Shown here: piece by piece, positions 5,715 through 12,701 of the stretch | Layout of the letters: each line of letters starts with the position of its first letter | Position numbering within the stretch: position 1 is the stretch's first letter | Assembly (NCBI GenBank): GCA_964634885.1 | Contig: CAZWLN010000084.1 | Location: forward strand, 1 to 13,911 | DNA length: 13,911 nt | From: DAINRZ01 sp964634885 | GTDB lineage: Bacteria; Bacteroidota; Ignavibacteria; Kapaibacteriales; UBA2268 | Direction of reading: 5' to 3' | Made by a program: the position numbers and the translations under genes | Notes under the pieces: model-generated | Seen by the model: the letters and a program-made list of their open reading frames with translations, nothing else | Told to the model about the DNA's origin: nothing | Database searches by the model: none

Positions 5715-7160
5715 ATGACTGTTGGGGATAAAGAAGGCGTGAAAACGCCCGGAGAGAGGATTAACAAGGTATTGACATATACTGTCGTGGCGCTGTTCCT
5801 CGTTGCCATGCCGGTTTATGTATTATATGACATCGTTGTTGCTCCTGTTGTCGAGAAAGTGAAGGCGGTAAAGATCGACAAGAACGAATTTATTAATGTC
5901 GATGACGACGGACCTGACATTGAAATTGACTCCTCAGTATTGAAGGTAGAGAATCCTGTCCCGGAGAACAACAGCGTTAAGGCTGAACACCCGGTTCTGC
6001 TCGGTGAGAACGACAACGGCGGGCCGAACGACGGTTCCAGACTCAGTCAATGGTACAGATCCAATAAAGAACTTGTTTACTTCATCTACAGCATGGCCCG
6101 TCGCGATAAAGACAAGGCCCTGGAGAAGGCGCTGGACTCGGTTGCCAACTACAACAGAAAGTTTTCCGGTAAGCTTAAGGGAGAGAAAGTTACAATACTC
6201 ATCACCGGACTGGACTCAAGGTTCGGAAGCAATACTTCACACGCCGACGCAAACCACCTGGTTACTGTCTATTTTGAGACAGGGTTCATACAGATCGTTT
6301 CCGTTCCCAGGGGCACCTATGCCGATGCCGGCTTCCCGGATACCTCCGAGAATTACCTCGCAAACGTGCGCTCAAACCGTGGCCAGAGGATCTATATGAG
6401 TGAAGTATCGAGAATTACCGGTGTCAGGAAGATCGATTACTATGTGGAGTTCGGGTTCTCTCAGGCCATCGGCCTGATGGAACTGCTGGGGTACAAATCG
6501 AATGCAGTGCAGATGCTCAGGATGCTCAGGCACAGGAAGTCTTTCAGCGGCGGCGACGTACAACGCTGCTACAACCAGGGGCAATTCATCCGGCAGATGA
6601 TACTGGGCTTCTTCCCCATCGTAACCGGCGCTACCGGCGAAGTAATACTCAGGGCCGGGCTCTATCTTGTCAGGACAGACCTGGACATGGCAACCGTCAA
6701 ACTGATTATTGAAAAGCTTCAGGACAAAGGCTTCCCAAAAAGCAAGGCCGACGTGATGGTTACCATCAAGCCGCAATACCGCGCCATCACCAACAACTAT
6801 GATTTTGGAAACGAGACTTCCAGGGATTCTCTTTACAAAAGGCTGACGGAATTTGCCGCAAAGATCGGCATCAAGGACAAGCCAAACGATCCTGCCGCTC
6901 ATTCCGAAGATGTTTACAACAAGCTGAACCAGTTGATACGCCAGTTGAAGTACGCTCCGCCCGACAAAGTCGTAGAGATACTGCGCCGGCTCTATGAACA
7001 GAAGATATGGTTCCAGGTAATTGACATACCCAAAAGAATCGAGATGCGCAACAAGCTATCAGAAGTACTGATTGCCGCATACAATTCTCTTAAGAACCGG
7101 GATGAAGCCGAGAAGATCAAACTCGGCCTCAAAGACGAAGACGAACTGCTGAACAAATAA
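5715..7160 (+). CDS. Divergent LytR-CpsA-Psr (LCP) family protein with C-terminal extension
   Basis: A 481-residue protein with a short cytoplasmic N terminus, one membrane helix (about 20-43), an acidic linker and a periplasmic LCP domain (about 157-350). LCP landmarks in order are GLDSR (165-169), HADANH (177-181), VSVPRG (195-200), VEFGFSQ (244-250), LRHRK (271-275) and RCYNQGQFIRQM (284-295). The usual PRD aspartate is glycine (G200, codon 6312-6314). LCP enzymes transfer undecaprenyl-phosphate-linked glycopolymers to peptidoglycan or other acceptors; the substrate here is unknown. The last 70 residues hold YEQKIWFQV and an alpha-helical, TPR-like stretch shared with the paralogue at 7804-9099. 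The ribosome site is weak (GCGGGA). It is divergent from rplM. Confidence 0.82.
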   Translation: MTVGDKEGVKTPGERINKVLTYTVVALFLVAMPVYVLYDIVVAPVVEKVKAVKIDKNEFINVDDDGPDIEIDSSVLKVENPVPENNSVKAEHPVLLGENDNGGPNDGSRLSQWYRSNKELVYFIYSMARRDKDKALEKALDSVANYNRKFSGKLKGEKVTILITGLDSRFGSNTSHADANHLVTVYFETGFIQIVSVPRGTYADAGFPDTSENYLANVRSNRGQRIYMSEVSRITGVRKIDYYVEFGFSQAIGLMELLGYKSNAVQMLRMLRHRKSFSGGDVQRCYNQGQFIRQMILGFFPIVTGATGEVILRAGLYLVRTDLDMATVKLIIEKLQDKGFPKSKADVMVTIKPQYRAITNNYDFGNETSRDSLYKRLTEFAAKIGIKDKPNDPAAHSEDVYNKLNQLIRQLKYAPPDKVVEILRRLYEQKIWFQVIDIPKRIEMRNKLSEVLIAAYNSLKNRDEAEKIKLGLKDEDELLNK

Positions 7161-7222
7161 AGATACTGATTGTTTCAATCATTCACATATATTGTAATTT
7201 GGGTAACAAGTAACAAAAAACA

Positions 7223-7281
7223 ATAATTGAAAATAATGAAAACAGGGAACCGCATCTAAAGCCAGTACCCTGTTCAATTAT
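7223..7281. terminator. Possible terminator structure between convergent genes
   Basis: AACAGGG (7241-7247) pairs with CCCTGTT (7268-7274), and outside it ATAATTG (7223-7229) pairs with CAATTAT (7275-7281). The inner loop is long (20 bases) and one side bulges by 11 bases, so this is imperfect. It lies in the 145-base gap between the ends of the first LCP gene and the SixA-like gene. A small hairpin TGATTG/CAATCA (7167-7181) also follows the LCP stop. Confidence 0.3.
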
Positions 7282-7305
7282 CACTTAATCAATAAACTCT
7301 TCAGC

Positions 7306-7803
7306 CTATTCCATGTACTTCTTGGGGTACTCGAAGAAACGCAGTTTGCCGGGCTTTTCGGCAATCATATCCCATTTGTCGAAATCGAAGTCGATGCACG
7401 CCACACTGCAGGTCGGCAGGCTGTCGAGCGAGCCGTCACAGAGGTAATTTGCAAGGTATGTAATATCGGGGTTGTGTCCAACGACCATTACAAGATTGTT
7501 GTTGTCGGGAGTCTTGCCCATCATCCTGAGAATGGCATTGGCTCCGTGTTCATAGATCACTTTCTGCTGGGAGATGTCTTTGCTGTCGTAGTCCATAGCA
7601 AGGGCAAAGAACCTGGCAGTAGTAATGGCTCTTTCGGCAGGGCTGGAATAGATCAGGTCAGGTTTACCAGCTTTTTCCATTATCAGCTTGCCCATGAAGG
7701 GTGCATCCCTGTTGCCGCGTTTATTCAGGGGCCTGTCAAAATCGCTTACGTCCGGCTCATTCCAGTTCGATTTGGCATGTCTGACAATCAGGAGGGTTTT
7801 CAT
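7306..7803 (-). CDS. sixA: SixA-like histidine phosphatase
   Basis: A 165-residue single-domain protein of the histidine phosphatase (RHG) superfamily, SixA branch. It opens with KTLLIVRHAKSNW (catalytic R8, H9). It also has DRPLNKRG (23-30), SSPAERAITTA (R58) and VVGHNPD (H110), the four-residue phosphate pocket. E. coli SixA removes phosphate from phosphohistidine proteins; this substrate is not known. There is no signal peptide, so it is cytoplasmic. The ATG at 7803 directly abuts the stop of the LCP gene (7804-7806) with no gap, and its GGGAGA ribosome site lies inside that gene's last codons. The two are therefore almost certainly cotranscribed and probably translationally coupled. The symbol reflects family only. 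Confidence 0.88.
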   Translation of the reverse strand: MKTLLIVRHAKSNWNEPDVSDFDRPLNKRGNRDAPFMGKLIMEKAGKPDLIYSSPAERAITTARFFALAMDYDSKDISQQKVIYEHGANAILRMMGKTPDNNNLVMVVGHNPDITYLANYLCDGSLDSLPTCSVACIDFDFDKWDMIAEKPGKLRFFEYPKKYME

Positions 7804-9099
7804 CTATCTCCCTTTCCGAAATTCCTTAGATGCGCCTGAGTTAAACAGAGCCTTTTCATTCTGTAAGACAAGGAGTACCTGCCTTGCTTTGTCCTTTTCC
7901 CCCTTTTTTCCGTATGCATTAATCAGCATGATGCAAACCTGGTCACGTAACCGGTTGCGTTCAGCCTGGTCTTTAACCTGGAACCAGGCTCTTTGCTCAA
8001 AGAAGCGGCCGAGTCCCTTAATGACTGACGCAGGGCTTTTGGACGAATCTTTAACGGCTTTGTCAACAGCTTTTTCCAGAATGACCTCTGCATCCCGTTT
8101 CTTGTCGTCAGCCATGCCCTTCTTTTCGTTTATTCTCTTAATCTTGCCCGAAAGCGCTTCCATAATCGAATAATCGGTAAAATCATACTGTTTGTACTTG
8201 ATATTGACAGGAGGCCTTACTTTCACGAACACATCCTCGCGGGAACCCGGGAAGTTATGTTTTTCCAGTGCATCGAGAATCATCTTCACTGTCTCGAAGT
8301 CCAGGTCGGTATCAACAATCGACAGGCCACCGCGAAGAACGACTTCACCTCCGAAACCGGTGAATTTGTTGAAGTGGCGAAGTATCATCTGCCTGATGAA
8401 CTGGCCCTGGTTGTAGCAGCGCTGGTAATCATCGCCGCCCAGTGCTTTACGGGAGCGGAGTACCTGCAAGGTTGAACCGGCATCTTCGTAGCCCAGGAAC
8501 TCAAGAATGCCCATTACCTGCGAGAAGCCGACCTCCACCCAGTGGTGTATCCTGTCAACCTTGGCAATGCGGGCAAGTTCCTTGTGATAGGCTTCCCTGC
8601 CTTTGGCAGCACGTGTAATCGTCAGTTTGTTCTGGGCATGGCCTTCGGGGTACCCCGCGTCGGCAGGTGTATCCCTCGGAACAGAAGTAATTTCTATCTT
8701 ACCGCTGTCAAGGAGAATCGAAATGACGTGGTTGGCGTCGGCGTGTTTTGTCGGTACTCCGATCCTGCCGTCAATACCTGTAACTGCAATATTTATTCTC
8801 CGGCCGGTATAGACTCTTTTCACATTGGAACTTCCTGCTTCATGGTCTTCTCCGTAGGGAATGTCGGCACCTTCGGGAGAACTAACCCTGATGACCTCCA
8901 TTGTGTCCTTATCCAGGGCGTCGGGCATGGTTGCCTGGGAATACATCGAGTCCTTTGCCTGCTTTGTCCCTGGCTCGCCCGGCAGATTGGTCGTCTTATT
9001 AAAGATAAAATCCTTGAAAACGAATACAAATACTGCTGCAAGTGCAACAAGTGCAATCAATACAGACAACAGTACGGTTTTTCCTTTCTTCTCTCCCAT
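7804..9099 (-). CDS. Divergent LytR-CpsA-Psr (LCP) family protein, second copy
   Basis: A 431-residue paralogue of the protein at 5715-7160. One membrane helix (about 9-29) is followed by a disordered linker and a periplasmic LCP domain (about 98-295). Landmarks are VTGIDGR (106-112), HADANH (119-124), TSVPRDT (138-144, the PRD aspartate kept), VEVGFSQ (188-194), LRSRK (214-218) and RCYNQGQFIRQM (227-238). The C-terminal part (about 330-415) has a Lys-rich helical region and FEQRAWFQV (367-375), the shared module of the pair. It probably attaches or processes an envelope glycopolymer; substrate and partner are unknown. It is preceded by AGAGAG before the ATG and followed without a gap by the SixA-like gene. 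Confidence 0.85.
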   Translation of the reverse strand: MGEKKGKTVLLSVLIALVALAAVFVFVFKDFIFNKTTNLPGEPGTKQAKDSMYSQATMPDALDKDTMEVIRVSSPEGADIPYGEDHEAGSSNVKRVYTGRRINIAVTGIDGRIGVPTKHADANHVISILLDSGKIEITSVPRDTPADAGYPEGHAQNKLTITRAAKGREAYHKELARIAKVDRIHHWVEVGFSQVMGILEFLGYEDAGSTLQVLRSRKALGGDDYQRCYNQGQFIRQMILRHFNKFTGFGGEVVLRGGLSIVDTDLDFETVKMILDALEKHNFPGSREDVFVKVRPPVNIKYKQYDFTDYSIMEALSGKIKRINEKKGMADDKKRDAEVILEKAVDKAVKDSSKSPASVIKGLGRFFEQRAWFQVKDQAERNRLRDQVCIMLINAYGKKGEKDKARQVLLVLQNEKALFNSGASKEFRKGR

Positions 9100-9117
9100 T
9101 TCTCTCTTTCGAATTAC

Positions 9118-9135
9118 AATGATAAATTAATCATT
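9118..9135. repeat. Inverted repeat AATGAT-N6-ATCATT upstream of second LCP gene
   Basis: AATGAT (9118-9123) and ATCATT (9130-9135) are perfect inverted arms with a 6-base centre. The element begins 19 bases before the LCP start codon and overlaps the candidate -10 element, the usual placement of a repressor site. It could also form a weak RNA hairpin. Confidence 0.4.
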
Positions 9136-9148
9136 TAACAAATTTCAA
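9119..9148 (-). promoter_or_regulatory. Candidate promoter of second LCP/SixA operon
   Basis: On the minus strand TTGAAA (9143-9148) and TATCAT (9119-9124) are 18 bases apart. Initiation near 9112 would give a leader of about 13 bases. The 101-base gap after the OmpA gene is otherwise AT-rich without a clear terminator. Confidence 0.38.
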
Positions 9149-9200
9149 AAAACAAAACTAACACATAGCATGTACGTTTTTCAATAATTTTTTTCAACAA

Positions 9201-11234
9201 TTAGCGTACCGGATTCTCGATTTTAATATTTACGGTCCTGCAATAGAATCTTCCTTCCGGATAGGTATTGTCAAAGAGCAGCACAGCCTCCCCTACTCCT
9301 TCGATGGACGAATTACGGAATCCAAGCTTATCTGCAACGGCCTTTGCCCTGCTTTCCGAAATCTTTTTATTGCGTTTTTCGTCGCCGATGACGTCGCTGT
9401 AGCCTGTAATTGACACAACCGCCCCGGCGTCGATCCTCCCCCTGATGTAATCGATGGCTTTAAGGTGTTCTGCCGACAGTTCCGCGCCTGCAAAATCGAA
9501 AAGCATCAGGCTGTAGAACTCGAATTTCTTGTCTGCCCTCCGTTCTACTCTTTTCCTTTCGAGTGACAGCCTGTTAACATTGATTGTTGCTTTCGGTGTA
9601 CTGCAAACCTGGTTGTCCTTGTCCGCCAGGATCATGACCACATCGAGGTTTCCCAATTTCTTCGGATTGATGCCCAGACTGTCGAGCCTCAGTACAAAGT
9701 TTTCCTTTTCCCGGGAGCTTCCTTCAATCTCCTTAACCACAGCCTCCCCGCTCATAATACGGATATTTTTACTTTTCAGGCCGGCTTCAGCACTGACTTC
9801 AGTCATGACTTCAACTTCGGGATTGCGTACAATGCAGATCGTATCGATATTAAATATACTCTCCGTAATACTCGAATCATTGCTGTGAATCTCTACTCTC
9901 CGGTTTTCGTCCTCACCGATTGGGAACTCATTGCTGGAAGGATTGTCTGGCAGGTTGTCCCCGGCTACGGCAATCCTGTTGCTGTCAACAGCCCATACCT
10001 TAATAAAATAGTCCCTGACAGACTCGGCCCTTTTCCTCGAAAGTGCCGTATTGTTCTTCTCACTGCCTTTCCCTGAGTTATAGCCTGTAATTGTAATCTT
10101 AGAGTCCGGCCTCGCCTTCATCCTGTACCCCATGATGTTCAGCACTTGGTAGTATGTTTCGAGCAGGTTGAGGCTGTCCACAGAGTGAATGGCAAAACTC
10201 CCGGCTTCGCTTTCCGTAAATTTTCTGTACCTGCCGGGAATTGAAAACGAATCCTTTTCGAAGAATATGTAATTCAACAGCGGTTTCATATTAAAAGATG
10301 CAAATTCCTCTGCCACAATCGTATCTTCTTTTCCCCTATCTACCGGATGAACGGCAATAATCCCGTGCAGCAGTGCAGGCAGTCCCGGAAGAGGAATTCG
10401 CGGCAGCGGCGGCGGTAAAGGCGGTACAACAACCCTCGGTACAGGTTTTTCTGTTTTCATTGAAAGTTCCAGTCCTGCATTGAATATATGCATATCCCAG
10501 GGAACACTGTTGTAATAGTTGTTGATATAATAGCAGTAATTAATGTACGGTGACAGGAAAAAAGTTTTTTCCCTGTCTAAGTTCAAAGTCCAGGCAATGT
10601 TCAATGTAGGGCCGAAAAGCAGGCGGTTGAAGCCTCTGAGAGAGCCTTTGGAGTAATTCCTTACCCTGGTACCGTCGCTGAAAGTGCCTCTGTCAGGCGG
10701 GTCAACAATCTTTTCGTACTGGAGATAATCGCCTTTCATGACATAGGACATGGCAATTCCAGGAGAAAGAACCAGTTTTTTCCATGGTGTCCATGAAAAA
10801 TAGGGGTTGAAGTCCACCGAACTGAATTCGGTCCTCAGGTAATGCCTGAAAACTCCGGGAACAGATCCACCCGATACAATCACATTGGTTTCTTCGTCGG
10901 CGGTAAAATCTGTACTCATGTATGTATAGGCAACATTCAGGCCAGCGGAATAGGGGCCTGAAATTTTCTTAAACACTCCAATTCCGGCAGCGCCGCCTGT
11001 TCCTGCATTTCCCCCGAACAAGGGGCAACAGTTCGGCAGCCCGGGCAGTTCCCTGAAGCCGGCGTCGTTGATAACGATAGTAAAGGAACCGAAAAGTTTA
11101 ACTCCGCTGATCAATGGATTACTTTTTTCGGGAACAGGCCGCAGTGTATCGGCAGATTGCGAAAAGAGAGAAAAGAAAGGAATAATTAAAATAATAAGTT
11201 TTATTATAAATTTATTTGCAACTTTTGTAAACAT
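9201..11234 (-). CDS. Outer-membrane beta-barrel protein with two OmpA-type domains
   Basis: A 677-residue protein. A signal peptide (about 1-26, cut after FFSLFS) leads to a probable outer-membrane beta-barrel (about 40-260) rich in alternating aromatic strands. A proline-rich linker (263-287, VVVPPLPPPLPRIP) follows, then a first OmpA-like domain (about 320-450). A beta-rich spacer (455-560) and a second OmpA-like domain (about 571-673) complete it. The second domain keeps the peptidoglycan-contacting pair as GYSD (D614) and SRA (R629). The first has GYNS with Ser387 in place of the Asp, though KRA (R402) stays. OmpA-C domains bind diaminopimelate of peptidoglycan, so this should link outer membrane and cell wall. 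It starts divergently from the C1 peptidase. No clear ribosome site precedes the ATG. Confidence 0.86.
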   Translation of the reverse strand: MFTKVANKFIIKLIILIIPFFSLFSQSADTLRPVPEKSNPLISGVKLFGSFTIVINDAGFRELPGLPNCCPLFGGNAGTGGAAGIGVFKKISGPYSAGLNVAYTYMSTDFTADEETNVIVSGGSVPGVFRHYLRTEFSSVDFNPYFSWTPWKKLVLSPGIAMSYVMKGDYLQYEKIVDPPDRGTFSDGTRVRNYSKGSLRGFNRLLFGPTLNIAWTLNLDREKTFFLSPYINYCYYINNYYNSVPWDMHIFNAGLELSMKTEKPVPRVVVPPLPPPLPRIPLPGLPALLHGIIAVHPVDRGKEDTIVAEEFASFNMKPLLNYIFFEKDSFSIPGRYRKFTESEAGSFAIHSVDSLNLLETYYQVLNIMGYRMKARPDSKITITGYNSGKGSEKNNTALSRKRAESVRDYFIKVWAVDSNRIAVAGDNLPDNPSSNEFPIGEDENRRVEIHSNDSSITESIFNIDTICIVRNPEVEVMTEVSAEAGLKSKNIRIMSGEAVVKEIEGSSREKENFVLRLDSLGINPKKLGNLDVVMILADKDNQVCSTPKATINVNRLSLERKRVERRADKKFEFYSLMLFDFAGAELSAEHLKAIDYIRGRIDAGAVVSITGYSDVIGDEKRNKKISESRAKAVADKLGFRNSSIEGVGEAVLLFDNTYPEGRFYCRTVNIKIENPVR

Positions 11235-11251
11235 TAACTATTATTTAATTG

Positions 11252-11264
11252 TTAATAATATTAA
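11252..11264. repeat. AT palindrome TTAATAATATTAA, copy 1
   Basis: A 13-base palindrome (TTAATA-A-TATTAA) in the 131-base divergent gap between the OmpA and C1 peptidase genes. The identical 13-mer recurs at 12624-12636, and a 12/13 match lies at 12650-12662. All are in AT-rich DNA, so chance remains possible. Confidence 0.4.
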
Positions 11265-11355
11265 TTTATCACTTTATCATAAGTACAAATTGATAAAGAA
11301 TTTAAAATTTTACAAAATAATAAATTTTGACAATTATATTTGAAGAATATTTACC

Positions 11356-11362
11356 GGGGAGA
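11356..11362 (+). promoter_or_regulatory. Ribosome binding site that decides the C1 peptidase start
   Basis: GGGGAGA stands 3 bases before the ATG at 11366. The only other in-frame upstream ATG, at 11327, lacks such a site and would put 13 polar residues before the signal peptide. Confidence 0.65.
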
Positions 11363-11365
11363 AAC

Positions 11366-12595
11366 ATGAACAGGATCATATGTCTGACCATCGCGACAAC
11401 GTTGTTACTTGTAAGTACATTGCAGGCACAGAAGAACCAAAGGGATACGGCCTCATACAAACAGACAAAAAATGAGTTCTGGGAAGAGATTGAAAAATCG
11501 ACCAATGAATTCAAAAAGAATGATAAGAAAAAAGATAGAACCTTCATGATGGATTTTCAGAACAGGAATTTGCCAAAGAAGGCAGAAGAATTCAAACAGT
11601 TCTGGCACAATCCGCCTGTCTCCCAGGGGAATACTAATACATGCTGGTGTTTTTCCTCCACTTCCTATTACGAGTCTGAAGTAAAGCGCCTTTACAATAA
11701 AGAAGTGAAGTTGTCGGAAATGTACACAGTATATTGGGAATATGTCGAGAAAGTACGCCGTTTTGTCTCCGAACACGGCAATTCCTATGTTGCCGAAGGT
11801 GGCCTTGGCTGTTCTACACTGAGGATATGGAAAAAATACGGCTGTGTTCCCGAAACGGCTTACACAGGGTTGAAAGAAGGACAAAAATTCCTCGATCACA
11901 GGGCTTTAATTGATGAGATCGGCACATATCTCGAGAATATCAGTAAAACAAAAGCATGGAATGAAAATGAGATATTGGAAACAGTTAAACAAATACTGAA
12001 TTACCATATCGGCGTACCGCCTCAGGAGGTTATGGTTAACGGCAGGAAGATGACGCCACTGGAATATTTTAACAACGAAATCAAGCTCAATCCTGATGAT
12101 TATGTGGATATCATATCCGACATGCGTTCCCCATACTGGGGAAAAGCGCTTCACGACGTTGCGGACAACTGGGCAAGAAGCGAAGATTTTTACAACATCC
12201 CCATCAATGACTTCATCTCTGTTGCCAAAGAAGCTGTAAAAGCAGGCTATTCTTTCTGTATTGGCGGCGATGTCTCTTCCAGCGGCTATGAATCGCATGT
12301 ACAGGTTGGCATTGTTCCCAGCTACGACATTCCTTCGGATTATATCGATGAATATGCCCGTCAGCTGCGTATTGCCGAGAAAACGACAACCGACGACCAC
12401 GGCATTCATATTGTTGGATGGCAGGAAAGAAAAGACGGCGTATGGTTCCTGATAAAGGATTCCGGAGCTGGTTCACGCAACGGACTAAACAAAGGGTACT
12501 ATTTCTATCACGAAGACTATATTAAACTGAAAATGCTTAATATTACAATACACAAGTCGGCAGTTCAAAAACTTAAGGAAAAACTGAAGTTTTAA
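11366..12595 (+). CDS. Secreted papain-like C1 peptidase, bleomycin hydrolase (C1B)-like
   Basis: A 409-residue cysteine-peptidase-fold protein. The chosen ATG gives a clean signal peptide (about 1-22, NRIICLTIATTLLLVSTLQAQ). A charged region follows, then the active-site segment SQGNTNTCWCFSSTSYYESE: Q87 is the oxyanion residue and C93 the nucleophile. Next are an insert-rich middle and the second half with DDHGIHIVGW (H345). Length and the large insert between Cys and His suggest the C1B (bleomycin hydrolase/aminopeptidase C) branch rather than plain papain. The third catalytic position is altered: where relatives have NSWG, this has DSGAG (D365). The expected location is periplasm or outside. 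It is divergent from the OmpA gene and 106 bases ahead of the GPP34 gene. It could be a true peptidase of altered mechanism or a non-catalytic relative. Confidence 0.82.
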   Translation: MNRIICLTIATTLLLVSTLQAQKNQRDTASYKQTKNEFWEEIEKSTNEFKKNDKKKDRTFMMDFQNRNLPKKAEEFKQFWHNPPVSQGNTNTCWCFSSTSYYESEVKRLYNKEVKLSEMYTVYWEYVEKVRRFVSEHGNSYVAEGGLGCSTLRIWKKYGCVPETAYTGLKEGQKFLDHRALIDEIGTYLENISKTKAWNENEILETVKQILNYHIGVPPQEVMVNGRKMTPLEYFNNEIKLNPDDYVDIISDMRSPYWGKALHDVADNWARSEDFYNIPINDFISVAKEAVKAGYSFCIGGDVSSSGYESHVQVGIVPSYDIPSDYIDEYARQLRIAEKTTTDDHGIHIVGWQERKDGVWFLIKDSGAGSRNGLNKGYYFYHEDYIKLKMLNITIHKSAVQKLKEKLKF

Positions 12596-12606
12596 ATTCA
12601 AAAAAT

Positions 12607-12622
12607 GTAAATTTTAAAATTT
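12607..12622. repeat. 16-bp perfect AT palindrome
   Basis: TAAATTTTAAAATTTA is a perfect palindrome 12 bases after the C1 peptidase stop, directly beside the second TTAATAATATTAA copy. The 106-base gap here is almost entirely A and T. It may serve as a weak terminator region or a protein-binding site, or be compositional noise. Confidence 0.4.
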
Positions 12623-12623
12623 A

Positions 12624-12636
12624 TTTAATAATATTA
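12624..12636. repeat. AT palindrome TTAATAATATTAA, copy 2
   Basis: Identical to 11252-11264, upstream of the GPP34-family gene. A near copy ending in ATGAA follows at 12650-12662. No convincing -35/-10 pair was found beside it. Confidence 0.4.
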
Positions 12637-12701
12637 ATAATTAATTTTTTTTAATAATATGAATTTACTATTTTAGAATAAAATTTGTTAGAGAAATTGG
12701 T

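Noticed and set aside
6372..6902. A 176-codon minus-strand open frame opposite the first LCP gene
   Set aside because: Shadow frame; the plus-strand LCP signatures explain the region.
8542..9138. A 198-codon open frame on the plus strand opposite the second LCP gene
   Set aside because: It mirrors a gene with clear LCP motifs and has Cys/Asn/Gly-rich composition without recognisable domains or a ribosome site.
9163..9173. Small palindrome ACAT-AGC-ATGT upstream of the second LCP gene
   Set aside because: Four-base arms are too short to stand out from chance.
11327..11342. TTGACA and TATATTTG just before the C1 peptidase as promoter elements
   Set aside because: No partner box lies at proper spacing for either motif, and TTGACA would put initiation on top of the ribosome site.
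11327..11365. Upstream ATG extending the C1 peptidase by 13 residues
   Set aside because: It has no ribosome site and would bury the signal peptide. GGGGAGA before 11366 fits the later start.
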